A stretch of 64,000 bases of DNA, taken from positions 1-64,000 of the forward strand of contig SUZL01000007.1 of the NCBI GenBank assembly GCA_015059925.1. Reading direction: 5' to 3'. Shown here one piece after another: positions 53,244 to 62,695 of this stretch. Both the position numbers and the translations under genes were made by a program. Positions within the stretch are counted from its first letter, which is position 1. Each line of letters starts with the position of its first letter. Origin of the DNA: Rikenellaceae bacterium. Its GTDB lineage: Bacteria; Bacteroidota; Bacteroidia; Bacteroidales; Rikenellaceae. The notes beneath the pieces are model-generated. The model did not search any database. It saw only the letters and a list, made by a program, of their open reading frames with translations, and was not told where the DNA came from.

Positions 53244-53276
53244 ATTATATAATTTTGAATTTTGAATTGCATCAAT

Positions 53277-53337
53277 CGCCGCCCACAGCTTTCCGAAATG
53301 GGAGTAGCGTGCGGTTGAGAAACAGGCGTTACGCCTG
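53277..53337 (+). repeat. Repeat family D, copy D8
   Basis: CGCCGCCCACAGCTTTCCGA...GAGTAGCGTGCGGTTG and ACAGGCGTTACGCCTG; it lies 3' of mnmG. Confidence 0.85.
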
Positions 53338-53356
53338 AATTTTGAATTTCTCTCTT

Positions 53357-55264
53357 TTATCTACCAAATTTAATCAACATCACATTAATATCTGCCGGAC
53401 TCACACCCGGGATTCGTGATGCCTGACCGATGGTCTCGGGGCGGATTTTGCTCAGTTTCTGGCGCGCTTCGATCGTCAGCGCGTTCATCGCCATAAAATC
53501 AAACCCCGCGGGGATGGCGATATTCTCTAATCGGTGGAGCTTCTCGGCCAGCAATTTCTCGCGCTCGATGTAGCCCTTATACTTAATTTGTATCTCCGCC
53601 TGCTCGATCACCTCGGGCGTGATGTGGTTGCTTTCGACAAACCGTCGCACCTTCGGCAGCGCCTCGATAAGCTCCGCGAACGAAAATTCGTTGCGCGCAA
53701 CGAGCGCGTAGAGCTTTCTACCCTGCTGCATCGGTGGCAAATTGCGCGATTTTAATAGCGTCTCAATTTCCGATATTTTGACACTCTGCTCGTGCGCAAA
53801 CGAAATAAGCGATTCTACGAGCGATTTTTTTTCGGTGAAAATTTGCCATCTCGACTCCGAAATAAGTCCAATTTCGTGGCCAAGTGGCGTGAGTCGGAGG
53901 TCGGCATTATCCTGTCGGAGCAGGATTCGGTACTCGGCCCTCGAGGTGAACATACGGTACGGCTCATCGACACCCTTCGTCACCAGATCGTCAATCAGCA
54001 CTCCGATGTAAGCTTCATCGCGCGCCAGCACAATAGGCTCCTTGCCGCGAAGCGTGCGGTGGGCGTTGATACCCGCGATGAGTCCCTGCGCGGCCGCCTC
54101 CTCGTAGCCCGTCGTGCCATTGACCTGACCGGCGAAGTAGAGGTTTTCGACGAGTTTGGTCTGAAGCGTGTGGCGCAGCTGCGTGGGCGGGAAGTAGTCG
54201 TACTCGATGGCGTAGCCCGGGCGATAGACGTGCACCTGCTCCAAGCCGCGTATCTGACGCAGCGCCGCGAGCTGCACCTCCTGCGGCAACGACGACGAGA
54301 ACCCATTGAGATAGAACTCGTTACTCTCGCGCCCCTCGGGCTCAAGGAAGAGCTGGTGCTGCTCCTTGTCGGCGAAGGTGCGCAGCTTGTCCTCGATGCT
54401 CGGGCAGTAGCGCGGGCCGATGCCGTGAATCGTGCCGTTGAACAGCGGCGAGCGATCGAAACCATCGCGCAAAGTAGCGTGAACGGCCGCCGAGGTATAG
54501 ACCAAATAACACGGCAACTGCTCCTTAACCGCCTCAGTATCATGCGAAAACGAAAATTTCGACGACTCCGCATCACCCTCCTGAATCTCCAACGCCGAGA
54601 AGTCCACCGAGCGGCCATCTATGCGTGCGGGCGTGCCTGTCTTCATACGTCCCACCTCGAAACCTATCTCGCGTAGTCTCTCCGTCAGGCCGTGCGAGGC
54701 GGCATCGCCGGCGCGACCGCCCTCGGCGCTACGCTCGCCGCAGTGCATCAATCCACCGAGGAAGGTGCCCGCAGTGAGGATGACGGCCTCGGCGCGGAAC
54801 TCGACACCCATACGGGTGCGCACGCCCACGACACGGCGGCTCTCACCCTCGCCCTCGAAGCAGAGGTCGGTGGCCGCATCCTGCCAGATGAAGAGGTTTG
54901 GCGTCTGCTCCAACTCGCGTCGCCACAGCCGCGTGAAGAGCTCCTTGTCGCACTGCGCACGCGGGCTCCACATCGCCGCTCCCTTTGAGCGGTTGAGCAT
55001 ACGGAACTGGATGGTCGAGCGGTCGGTTATCTCGCCCATACGGCCGCCCAGAGCGTCAATCTCGCGCACGATCTGTCCCTTCGCTACGCCTCCGACAGCG
55101 GGGTTGCACGACATCGAGGCGATCTTCTGCACGTCCATCGTCAGCAGCAACGTGCGTGAGCCGAGGCGCGCCGCAGCCGAGGCCGCTTCGCAGCCCGCGT
55201 GGCCGGCGCCGATGACGATGATGTCGTAACGGTATAAATCTCTATTTGGTTGAATTACAGCCAT
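53357..55264 (-). CDS. mnmG: tRNA uridine 5-carboxymethylaminomethyl modification enzyme MnmG
   Basis: FAD-dependent partner of MnmE that modifies U34 of tRNAs. About 635 residues from MAVIQPNRDLYRYD. The dinucleotide site IIVIGAGHAGCEAASAAA is near residue 14, followed by the GidA signatures NPAVGGVAKGQIVREIDALG near 54 and GPRYCPSIEDKL near 285. The C-terminal helical domain (after 540) ends GVSPADINVMLIKFGR. An upstream in-frame ATG at 55303 is less likely. MnmG genes often lie near the replication origin, consistent with the candidate origin 4 kb away. ybeY lies 14 bases upstream on the same strand. Confidence 0.97.
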   Translation of the reverse strand: MAVIQPNRDLYRYDIIVIGAGHAGCEAASAAARLGSRTLLLTMDVQKIASMSCNPAVGGVAKGQIVREIDALGGRMGEITDRSTIQFRMLNRSKGAAMWSPRAQCDKELFTRLWRRELEQTPNLFIWQDAATDLCFEGEGESRRVVGVRTRMGVEFRAEAVILTAGTFLGGLMHCGERSAEGGRAGDAASHGLTERLREIGFEVGRMKTGTPARIDGRSVDFSALEIQEGDAESSKFSFSHDTEAVKEQLPCYLVYTSAAVHATLRDGFDRSPLFNGTIHGIGPRYCPSIEDKLRTFADKEQHQLFLEPEGRESNEFYLNGFSSSLPQEVQLAALRQIRGLEQVHVYRPGYAIEYDYFPPTQLRHTLQTKLVENLYFAGQVNGTTGYEEAAAQGLIAGINAHRTLRGKEPIVLARDEAYIGVLIDDLVTKGVDEPYRMFTSRAEYRILLRQDNADLRLTPLGHEIGLISESRWQIFTEKKSLVESLISFAHEQSVKISEIETLLKSRNLPPMQQGRKLYALVARNEFSFAELIEALPKVRRFVESNHITPEVIEQAEIQIKYKGYIEREKLLAEKLHRLENIAIPAGFDFMAMNALTIEARQKLSKIRPETIGQASRIPGVSPADINVMLIKFGR

Positions 55265-55278
55265 TTCCTTTTGCGTTT

Positions 55279-55725
55279 TTACTCCTTTTCCACATCGAAG
55301 CACTCGGCCCAGAGTTTGAGATATTTATCCTCTTTGCGGTGCATCTGCTTCTCGGCGCGGGGGGTTTTGTCCTTCTGACCACACAAATGCAGCAGGCCGT
55401 GAACAACCACGCGCAGCATCTCCTGACGCGCCGTCGAGCCGTAGATGCGGGCGTTGTCGGCGACGGTCTCAACGTCGATGAATATGTCGCCACTCACCTG
55501 TCGTTTGCCTTTTAAGTCGCTGTAATCGAACGTGATAACATCGGTGAAGTAGTTGTGGCCGATGTAGTCGATATTCATCTGTCGGTGGACAGCCGACGAG
55601 CAGAAGATATATGTAACATCGCCCAGCGTGTAGCCCTCCTCCTCGGCAACCGAGCGCAGCCACGCGGCCACGCGGCGCTTCTGGCGCAGGCGATAGTTTG
55701 TGGAGTCGTTGTAATATCTTACCAT
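55279..55725 (-). CDS. ybeY: Endoribonuclease YbeY
   Basis: Zinc-dependent single-strand RNase involved in 16S rRNA 3' maturation and ribosome quality control. About 148 residues from MVRYYNDSTNYRL. The metal site is HGLLHLCGQKDKTP near residue 113: the first two His of HxxxHxxGxDH are present, and the usual third ligand position is Asp-Lys (KDKT), as in other Bacteroidetes YbeY. VITFDYSD near 76 is the conserved strand. It precedes mnmG on the same strand with a 14-base gap, so they are probably co-transcribed. Confidence 0.92.
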   Translation of the reverse strand: MVRYYNDSTNYRLRQKRRVAAWLRSVAEEEGYTLGDVTYIFCSSAVHRQMNIDYIGHNYFTDVITFDYSDLKGKRQVSGDIFIDVETVADNARIYGSTARQEMLRVVVHGLLHLCGQKDKTPRAEKQMHRKEDKYLKLWAECFDVEKE

Positions 55726-55748
55726 ACCTTTTTTATATAAATTTTCCT

Positions 55749-55799
55749 GCAACTTTTTCCAAAAAAGTTGCGCAAAAAGGCCGCAAATTCAGCAGTGCC
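55749..55799 (+). repeat. Repeat family A, copy A8 (internal deletion)
   Basis: Only 51 bp: the GCAACTTTTT hairpin and AAAAAGGCCGCAA are joined directly to AATTCAGCAGTGC. The junction is at CCGCAA, which occurs at both ends of the missing 120 bases in full copies, so the deletion probably occurred between these short direct repeats. Confidence 0.8.
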
Positions 55800-55805
55800 T
55801 TTCGA

Positions 55806-55888
55806 CAAAGGTAGATTCCAATCATTTTCACATAGCCGCTACCATAGTATCATTCAGGCAAAACGATGTGAAAATGTGGAATGACGTA
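55806..55888 (-). repeat. Repeat family B, copy B8
   Basis: TTTTCACAT-type fold-back in minus orientation, directly next to A8 but with A8 in the opposite relative orientation to other B-A pairs. Confidence 0.88.
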
Positions 55889-55939
55889 TTTATTAATTCT
55901 TCATTTTGCATTTTGCATTACTTCAAAAAAACGATAAAA

Positions 55940-57091
55940 TTATTTCTTCTTGAAGCAATCCGCGGCGCGCATCGTCTCCTTGGGGTTGGGCGAGTAGATT
56001 CCGAAGACCATCTTATACTCGGTCTTCATCGTCGTCAGGTTCATCGAGGCGCCAATCACGCCCAGAGTGCCATTCTTTGCCACCTTTGCGTTCTTCTCGA
56101 CCGAGACGCTGTCGAGGTTGGCATAGGAGGTGATATACTCGCCGTGCGCCACGAAAACGTCGTATTTGCCCGATATGCGGTTGCGTCGCACCTCCACCAC
56201 CTTGCCATCGTAGATCGAGCGTACCGCCGCCCCCTTCGCGCCCGTTATCTCGGCCATATTGCCCTTATATTCCTTCACGCGGCCACCCACCACGGGCAGG
56301 TTCAGATTCGACGTTGAGCGCGAGAACGAAGCACCCTCGGTGTTACCCTTCGTCAGCTTGCGCAGCTCGTCGATGGCGGCATCGAGCCTCTCCTCGCTCT
56401 CGATCTTCTGCTTCAGGGCCGCCTGCTCGCGCTTCGAGAGCTGATTCATCGCCTGCTGTGCCGAGCGAACGTCGCTCTGCAACTTCGTGCGCTGCTGCTC
56501 GGCGCGTCGCTGCACGCCGTCTAGCTCCTCGCGGCGTGAGGCGAGCGAGGTCTGCTGCTCGGTGAGCGAGCGCGATAGCGAGTCGATGCTCTCCATACGC
56601 TCCTTGCGCAGGACCGCCACGGCGCGGATGTTGGCTATGCGGCGGGCCGCATCGGTGAAGCTCTCCGAGGCAAGGAGATATGTTATGTAGTTGTTTTGCT
56701 TGTAGTTACGATACGCCTCGCGCACCATCTCGGCGTAGTGCTCTTTTTCCGACTGCAGGCGCTCCGAGGTGGCCGTGATGAGTGAGTCGTTGTGGGTGAT
56801 CTCGCGCTCGATCGTACCAATCTCGCGCTCGGTGCGCGTGAGAAGCTGGTTGCGGGTATTGATCTGGCGCGTTATGGAGCGCACGCGCTGCTGGGCAGTC
56901 GATTTATCCTTCTTGATTGAGTTGAGTTGCTTCTCGTCGTCGGCCAACTCCTTCTCCAACTGCTCGATGATGCGGCGCTGCTCGGCGATGCGGGCCTTCT
57001 CCTCGGCCGACTGCGACTGCGCATACGAGGCGGAAGATGCCGCAAAAAGCACCCCCAGCACAACGATAGATATGCGTAGTAATTTCTTCAT
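55940..57091 (-). CDS. EnvC-like murein hydrolase activator
   Basis: A 383-residue exported protein. Signal peptide (MKKLLRISIVVLGVLFAASSASYAQ), a long coiled coil (about 28-250, with KARIAEQRRIIEQLEKELAD and QTSLASRREELDGVQRRAEQ), and a C-terminal LytM-like domain (about 265-383). The zinc ligands of active LytM enzymes are lost: the usual H-x-H motif (YAHL) reads SYANL, although AHG remains. This is the state of EnvC/NlpD-type activators of amidases at division. It follows the TPR gene; the gap between them carries a 12-bp repeat array. Confidence 0.88.
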   Translation of the reverse strand: MKKLLRISIVVLGVLFAASSASYAQSQSAEEKARIAEQRRIIEQLEKELADDEKQLNSIKKDKSTAQQRVRSITRQINTRNQLLTRTEREIGTIEREITHNDSLITATSERLQSEKEHYAEMVREAYRNYKQNNYITYLLASESFTDAARRIANIRAVAVLRKERMESIDSLSRSLTEQQTSLASRREELDGVQRRAEQQRTKLQSDVRSAQQAMNQLSKREQAALKQKIESEERLDAAIDELRKLTKGNTEGASFSRSTSNLNLPVVGGRVKEYKGNMAEITGAKGAAVRSIYDGKVVEVRRNRISGKYDVFVAHGEYITSYANLDSVSVEKNAKVAKNGTLGVIGASMNLTTMKTEYKMVFGIYSPNPKETMRAADCFKKK

Positions 57092-57116
57092 TTATTCACT
57101 CCAAGCTCTCCTTCCG

Positions 57117-57206
57117 CCCACAGTTTGGCTCTCCTGCCCACAGTTTGGCTCTCCTTCGCCCACAGTTTGGCCCACAGTTTGGCCCACAGTTTGGCCCCTT
57201 GTTTGG
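57117..57206. repeat. 12-bp tandem array between TPR and EnvC genes
   Basis: CCCACAGTTTGG at 57117, 57137, 57159, 57171 and 57183, then CCCCTTGTTTGG at 57195. The last four units are perfectly head to tail at 12 bp, and the first gaps are 20 and 22. Same period as the four arrays at 38274-38599. Confidence 0.9.
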
Positions 57207-57211
57207 CCCCT

Positions 57212-59095
57212 TTATTCAGCCCCTAACTCTTCCACTCGGCCCTTCTGGCCGCTCTTCGAGATGGCCATACGCTGCTCGATTCGTTTGGCATCGGCACCCG
57301 CCTCGAGCGCCCTGCGCCAATAGGTCTCGGCCATAAACTTCTCGCCCATAGCGTAGAGAATATCGCCATAGTGCAGCGGCAGCTCGGCGCTGCCCGTGCG
57401 GTCGAGCGAGAGTGCCTGCCGCATCTGCACGCGGGCCTCGTCCAAGCGGCCCATCATATATAGAATCCAAGCGTAGGTGTCGATGTAGGTGGAGTTGTTC
57501 TGCTCGAGCGTGGTGGCGCGCTTCGACATCTCGAGGGCGCGCTCCAAATCCTCGTTCTGCACGCTGAGGAAGTAGGCGTAGTTGTTGAGTACCAACACAT
57601 TATCGCTCCACAGCGCGAGTGCATTGTCGTAGGCCTCGTAGCAGCGTTTCATTGCCGCCTTCTCGCTCAGGCGCACGGGGTAGGCCTTGACGGTGTCGGC
57701 CTTTTGTTTCTTTAGTCGGGCGCGGTCGGCTATGGCGTGGTAGGCATCGCCAATGTAGCCCCACAGCTCGCCTCGCAGCGTGTCGTTCTGCGCAAAGCGG
57801 AGGGCCTCGTTGAAGGTGGCGATTGCGCCGTGCAGGTCGCCCTTGATGTATTGGCGGTTGGCCTTGCGGATCTGGAATACGGCATCGTCAGGGAAGCGCT
57901 CCATCGAGCGGGCGAGGTAGTAATCCATCGAGTCGGTGCGGCCCAAGTACTCCTCAATATCCACGACGGCCATATAGTAATCCATTACGGGGGGCTCGTC
58001 CTTTAGGTGTCGCTTGAAAAGATCGAGTGCCAAGTCGAGTTGTCCGCCAGCTATGAGGTGGTTGGCGTAGAGGTCGATAACACCCTTATGGTCAGGATAA
58101 TACATTATCAGCGTCGAGGCCATCGCCCCGAGCGCGTAGAAGTGTTCGGTGTAGAACTTGCGATCCTGCGTGAGTCGGTTGAAGAGCTCGATTTTTCTAT
58201 CGAGCGGGTATCCGTCCTGCGCGTAGAGCGTGCGCAACGTACGGAGGTAGGCGTGCATATCGCGCTGGTGGGAGCAGAAGTCGGCGTAGATGGTCAGCGC
58301 CTCGATATTCGTCGAATCCATCCTCAGCGCCTGCTCTAACGTGATACGCGCCAGCGAGTCGCGCCCTGCGGCAGCGTAGGTCTCGCCGAGCGAGAGGACG
58401 TTGCTCTGCTCGTAGGGGGCGGCATCAACAATCTGCTTCGCCTCGTCGATGGCGCGATCCATCTGCCCCGTCGAGAGCAGGATGTGGCGCTTCAGATTGG
58501 CCAAGTAGGCTATCTTGCCGAAGCGCATATCGGCCGAGTCGAGAATCGCAAGGGCCGAGTAGGGCTGCTGCCGCTGCTGGTAAATGAGGGCCAAGATGCG
58601 GTAGTAGTCGGGGTTCTGACGGTCGATCTTCATCAGCCGCTGGTAGAGCGGGATGGCCTCCTCGTGGCGGCCCGTGATGACGAGCGCTTGCGCATAGATG
58701 GCTGCGTACCAACGGTTTGTCGTGTCGCTCAGGTAGGCCGTGCGGGCATCCTCGATAGTCTGCTCGTCGATCTGCGGCTGCTCCACCCCGTCGCGCGTAA
58801 GCTCATACAGCGCGGGAGCGTAGAGGCTGTCGATCTCAACTGCCTCGTTTAGCAGCGCCTGCGCCCCCGTGGTGTCGGAGTAGATGTAGCGGCGCTTGAG
58901 CGCATCGGTGTATTTGTAGAGGGCGCGCATCGAGTCGGCCACGACGAGTTCGGGCACACGCCTTACGGTGTCCTGCTCGGTGCGACTGCCTCGCCCCGAA
59001 AAGGTCGGCACAACGGCTCGCGCCACAATCCCGCTAAGGAGCGTGGTAGCGATGGCAACCATCACAACGAGCCGATATATCCGTTTCGAGGTCAA
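57212..59095 (-). CDS. Tetratricopeptide repeat protein
   Basis: The 627 residues start with a signal or membrane anchor (RLVVMVAIATTLLSGIVARA, about 7-27) and contain roughly 10-12 TPR-like helical pairs over the rest, for example WYAAIYAQALVITGRHEEAIPLYQ near 132 and the final AYFLSVQNEDLERALEMSKRATTLEQ. No catalytic domain. Likely a periplasmic scaffold. In related genomes a DUF4292 lipoprotein gene usually separates this gene from EnvC (my recollection); it is absent here and a 12-bp array fills the gap. The pheS gene lies 36 bases upstream on the same strand. Confidence 0.87.
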   Translation of the reverse strand: MTSKRIYRLVVMVAIATTLLSGIVARAVVPTFSGRGSRTEQDTVRRVPELVVADSMRALYKYTDALKRRYIYSDTTGAQALLNEAVEIDSLYAPALYELTRDGVEQPQIDEQTIEDARTAYLSDTTNRWYAAIYAQALVITGRHEEAIPLYQRLMKIDRQNPDYYRILALIYQQRQQPYSALAILDSADMRFGKIAYLANLKRHILLSTGQMDRAIDEAKQIVDAAPYEQSNVLSLGETYAAAGRDSLARITLEQALRMDSTNIEALTIYADFCSHQRDMHAYLRTLRTLYAQDGYPLDRKIELFNRLTQDRKFYTEHFYALGAMASTLIMYYPDHKGVIDLYANHLIAGGQLDLALDLFKRHLKDEPPVMDYYMAVVDIEEYLGRTDSMDYYLARSMERFPDDAVFQIRKANRQYIKGDLHGAIATFNEALRFAQNDTLRGELWGYIGDAYHAIADRARLKKQKADTVKAYPVRLSEKAAMKRCYEAYDNALALWSDNVLVLNNYAYFLSVQNEDLERALEMSKRATTLEQNNSTYIDTYAWILYMMGRLDEARVQMRQALSLDRTGSAELPLHYGDILYAMGEKFMAETYWRRALEAGADAKRIEQRMAISKSGQKGRVEELGAE

Positions 59096-59131
59096 ATTTT
59101 TTTGTTCTATTTCGGTCTAAAAGTGGCTCAA

Positions 59132-60172
59132 TTACAAAGCCGAGTCGAACTGGTGCAGGAAGCGCACGTCGTTCTCGAAGTAGAGGCGCAGATCCTTCAC
59201 GCCGTACTTCAGCATAGCGATACGCTCAACACCCATACCAAAGGCGAAGCCCGAGTACTTCTTCGAGTCTATGCCGCTGGCCTCCAAGACGTTGGGATCG
59301 ACCATACCGCAACCCATAATCTCCAGCCAGCCCGTACCCTTACATACGTTGCAGCCCTTGCCGCCGCACAGGTTGCACGACACATCGACCTCAGCCGAGG
59401 GCTCGGTGAAGGGGAAGTACGAGGGGCGCATACGGATCGTGGCGGTCTCGCCGAAGAGCTCCTTTGCGAAGTAGAGGATCGACTGCTTCATATCTGCAAA
59501 CGACACATTCTCATCGATATACAATCCCTCGACCTGATGGAAGATGCAGTGTGCGCGGTACGAGATGGCCTCGTTGCGGAACACGCGGCCCGGGCATACG
59601 ATGCGGATGGGGGGCTGCTGGCGCTCCATCGAGCGCACCTGAATCGACGAGGTGTGGGTACGCAACAGCAAGTCCTTGACGTTGGGCTCGTTAGAAGCCT
59701 TCTCCACGAAGAACGTATCCTGCATATCGCGTGCTGGGTGCGAGAGGGGGAAGTTCAGAGCCGAGAAGACGTGCCAATCGTCCTCAATCTCAGGGCCTTC
59801 GGCTACGGTGTAGCCCAAGCGCGAGAAGATCTCGACAATCTGGTTCTTAACGATCGAGATGGGGTGGCGCGAGCCGTCCGCAGCGGCAGCTCCCGGGCGC
59901 GTCATATCGTCGATCGCCTCGCTCTTTATGGCCGATGTTTGCAGGCTGGCTTTCAGCTCGTTGATGCGGGCCTGCGCCGTCTGCTTCAGGGCGTTAATCT
60001 TCTGTCCCAGCTCGCGCTTCTGCTCGGCGGGAACACTCTTAAACTCCTCCATCAGGGCCGTCAGCTCGCCCTTCTTGCCGAGAATCTTGATACGAAACTC
60101 CTCAACCTCGGCTGCTGTGGTGGGCGCGAAAGCCTCGACACGCTTGAGAAGATCTTCGATTTTGTTGATCAT
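59132..60172 (-). CDS. pheS: Phenylalanyl-tRNA synthetase alpha subunit
   Basis: Class II synthetase subunit, 346 residues. The N-terminal coiled coil (about 1-90) recognises tRNA. The catalytic core has motif 2 in GRVFRNEAISYRAHCIFHQVEG near 205 and motif 3 GFAFGMGVERIAMLKYGV near 306. FTEPSAEVDVSC near 259 and the Cys-rich CNLCGGKGCNVC near 270 form the zinc-like insertion typical of many PheS. The beta subunit is not nearby, as is usual in Bacteroidetes. It starts about 80 bases from the divergent patatin gene. Confidence 0.97.
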   Translation of the reverse strand: MINKIEDLLKRVEAFAPTTAAEVEEFRIKILGKKGELTALMEEFKSVPAEQKRELGQKINALKQTAQARINELKASLQTSAIKSEAIDDMTRPGAAAADGSRHPISIVKNQIVEIFSRLGYTVAEGPEIEDDWHVFSALNFPLSHPARDMQDTFFVEKASNEPNVKDLLLRTHTSSIQVRSMERQQPPIRIVCPGRVFRNEAISYRAHCIFHQVEGLYIDENVSFADMKQSILYFAKELFGETATIRMRPSYFPFTEPSAEVDVSCNLCGGKGCNVCKGTGWLEIMGCGMVDPNVLEASGIDSKKYSGFAFGMGVERIAMLKYGVKDLRLYFENDVRFLHQFDSAL

Positions 60173-60250
60173 TGCTATTTTGCTTTTTATATTATTTTCG
60201 ATAATTTTGCGTTTGTATAGTATATATAACGTGCAAAGTTACGAAAAAAT

Positions 60251-62695
60251 ATGAAAACAGATCGTTTTTTTATACTATTTATATCTCTACTCTTCATCGC
60301 TGGCCTTGCCGAGGGCTTTGCGCAGGATGATGCTGCGGCCCTGCGCCGCCGCGATGTGCGTCGCGAGGAGCGTCTGCGACAGCAGCAGCCGGCACCCCCG
60401 CGCATCGACTCCGTGCTGCTCAGTGGCACTCTGAAGGAGGTTGCGGAGGATGGCCGCATAGCACTCACGCTCGAGGGTGGCGGTGCGCGCGGACTCTACC
60501 ACATCGGCGTGATTAAGGCTCTGGAGGAGAACGACATACCCATCGACTACATATCGGGCACCTCGATGGGTGCCATCATCGGTGCGCTCTACGCCTCGGG
60601 TTACTCGGCCGACGAGATGGCCGCCATCGCCACGTCGGGCGACGTGGAGCAGTGGGTTACGGGCCGCATCGACGACCGCTATAAATTCTTCTACAACCAG
60701 CGCGAGAACACCCCCTCGATGTTCTCGGTCTATGCCAACATCCAGAGCGATACGCTCAGTAGTCGCCAGTCGCTCAATCTGGCTCTGCCTCACGCATTTA
60801 TCAATACGGCGCAGATCGATATGGCTCTGATCGAACTCTTCTCTTCGGCCTCGGCTGCGGCCAATGACGACTTCGACAGACTGATGATCCCCTTCCGCGC
60901 CGTTGCGGCCGATGTGAATCGCCACGAGGCGGTGGTCTATCGAGATGGCGATCTGCCCTTTGCCGTTCGAGCCTCGATGTCGTACCCCGTTCTGTTCCGT
61001 CCCGTCACGGACGACAAGGGGCGCGTTCTGGTCGATGGCGGAGTCTATAACAACTTCCCGTGGCAACCGTTGGAGGAGGATTTTAAGCCCGATCTTATCA
61101 TCGGCTCGCAGTGCCTCGACGGCAAGGAGCCCATTACCGAAAACTCCTCGGTCGAGAAGCAGGTGATGGCGCTCGTTACGCTACCCTCGGAATATACGCT
61201 GCCCGAAGGTCGTGGCGTGGTCATCCAGCGCAAGATCACATCGTCGCTGCTCGACTTCTCGGGTGGCGAGGCAACCATCGAGCAGGGCTACAACGACGCT
61301 ATGGCCGCAATGCCATATCTTAAGGAGCGCATCAAGGCTCGCCGCTCGGCCGAGGAGGTGGAGCGCCGCCGTCGTGAGTTCCGCTCGCGTCAACCCGAGA
61401 TGAACTTCTCGCAGATGGAGATCGACAGCCTGAACGAGCGTCAGGAGGATTATGCGCTGACGTTTATGAACTTCGAGCAGAAACGCAAGGACGAGGGAAG
61501 CGAGATTTCGTTCGACCAGATGCGCGAGCGATACTTCCTGCTGATGGCCACCAACGAGTTCAACTCCAACACCTTCCCGCGTGTAAAATACGACTCGGTG
61601 CGGGATGATTTCACCATCCAATTAAACCTCTCGACAAAGCCGGGCGTGCGCTTCAGCGTCGGCGGAAACATCTCCTCGACGGCCTTCAACCAAGCCTTTC
61701 TGGGGATGACCTATTTCCGCTTGGGGCGCAATGCCGTAACCTATACGACCGATCTGTTCGTGGGCCCCGTCTCGACGGTGCTGCGCGTGGGTGGCCGCAC
61801 GGTCTTTGCGGGCCGCACGCCGACCTATTTAGACTACTCGATGCAGGGGTCGTGGCAGTCGAATCTGCGCGGCTCGTTCGGTAACGTTACGCCTGCCCGA
61901 AACACCATCTCGGCCCGCACGATCGAGACCTACGCACGATTGGCCTTCGGCATTGCCACAACACGCAAGAGCGTGCTCGAGCTATCGGGTAATGCGGGAT
62001 ATAATTTCTTCTCATACATAGATAGTTACGATGAGCCCGACAACCCCTCCACGCACGATGCCTACCGCTTCGTGGCGGGACGTGTGCAGTTCCAGCACTC
62101 GACACTCGACAAGCTGGAGTACCCCACGCACGGAGGTCGCTTCACGGCCTCGGTGATCGGCATCCACGGCCGCGACCGCTACGAGAATGCCGAGCTCCAC
62201 GCCCAGAAGCGCTGGGAGCGCCATCGCCGCTCGTGGGTGGGCGCGAAGGTTAAGTGGGAGCACTACCCGAGCAACTGGAAGGATTGGTGGTTCTCGGTGG
62301 GCTACACGCTCGAGGCCGTCTATACCAACCACCCCCGCTTCGGCAACCCCTACGCCACGATCCTCACCACGCCGCGATTTGCCCCCACGCCGCACTCGCG
62401 TATGCTCTATATGCCTGAGTTCTACGCCAATCGCTACGCTGCGGCGGGTGTGATGCCGACGTTCCGCCTGCTGCCCAACTTCTACCTTCGCGGAGGTGTC
62501 TATGCGATGTTGCGCGACCCGTTGCAGAAGGATGATTATCTGCACTATATGAGCGATCTGTCGTTCCTCTATCACACCCCCATCGGGCCGGTGTCGCTGT
62601 CGCTGACCAAGTACAACTTCGACACGAAGAACAACCTCTACGTTATGTTCAACTTCGGCTACCCGATCTTCGGAAACAGAGGCCTGTTCTACTAA
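60251..62695 (+). CDS. Patatin-like phospholipase with Omp85-like barrel
   Basis: An 814-residue exported protein: signal peptide (MKTDRFFILFISLLFIAGLA), patatin domain at about 70-380 and a beta-barrel domain at about 440-814. The oxyanion hole is EGGGARGLYHIG near 76, the nucleophile is Ser in SGTSMGAIIG near 100, and the dyad Asp is in VDGGVYNNFPW near 261. The barrel ends in ...YVMFNFGYPIFGNRGLFY, a terminal-aromatic barrel signal. This is the PlpD-type fusion: the outer-membrane barrel presents or secretes a lipase. Natural substrate is unknown. It is divergent from pheS. Confidence 0.9.
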   Translation: MKTDRFFILFISLLFIAGLAEGFAQDDAAALRRRDVRREERLRQQQPAPPRIDSVLLSGTLKEVAEDGRIALTLEGGGARGLYHIGVIKALEENDIPIDYISGTSMGAIIGALYASGYSADEMAAIATSGDVEQWVTGRIDDRYKFFYNQRENTPSMFSVYANIQSDTLSSRQSLNLALPHAFINTAQIDMALIELFSSASAAANDDFDRLMIPFRAVAADVNRHEAVVYRDGDLPFAVRASMSYPVLFRPVTDDKGRVLVDGGVYNNFPWQPLEEDFKPDLIIGSQCLDGKEPITENSSVEKQVMALVTLPSEYTLPEGRGVVIQRKITSSLLDFSGGEATIEQGYNDAMAAMPYLKERIKARRSAEEVERRRREFRSRQPEMNFSQMEIDSLNERQEDYALTFMNFEQKRKDEGSEISFDQMRERYFLLMATNEFNSNTFPRVKYDSVRDDFTIQLNLSTKPGVRFSVGGNISSTAFNQAFLGMTYFRLGRNAVTYTTDLFVGPVSTVLRVGGRTVFAGRTPTYLDYSMQGSWQSNLRGSFGNVTPARNTISARTIETYARLAFGIATTRKSVLELSGNAGYNFFSYIDSYDEPDNPSTHDAYRFVAGRVQFQHSTLDKLEYPTHGGRFTASVIGIHGRDRYENAELHAQKRWERHRRSWVGAKVKWEHYPSNWKDWWFSVGYTLEAVYTNHPRFGNPYATILTTPRFAPTPHSRMLYMPEFYANRYAAAGVMPTFRLLPNFYLRGGVYAMLRDPLQKDDYLHYMSDLSFLYHTPIGPVSLSLTKYNFDTKNNLYVMFNFGYPIFGNRGLFY

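Larger units (their letters stand above)
53067..53356. other. Gap after ilvE: parS-like site, terminator, D8
   Basis: No gene. Contains parS-like site 2, the ilvE terminator, C heptamers (53251-53269), D8 and a TTTTGAA before the mnmG stop. Confidence 0.75.
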
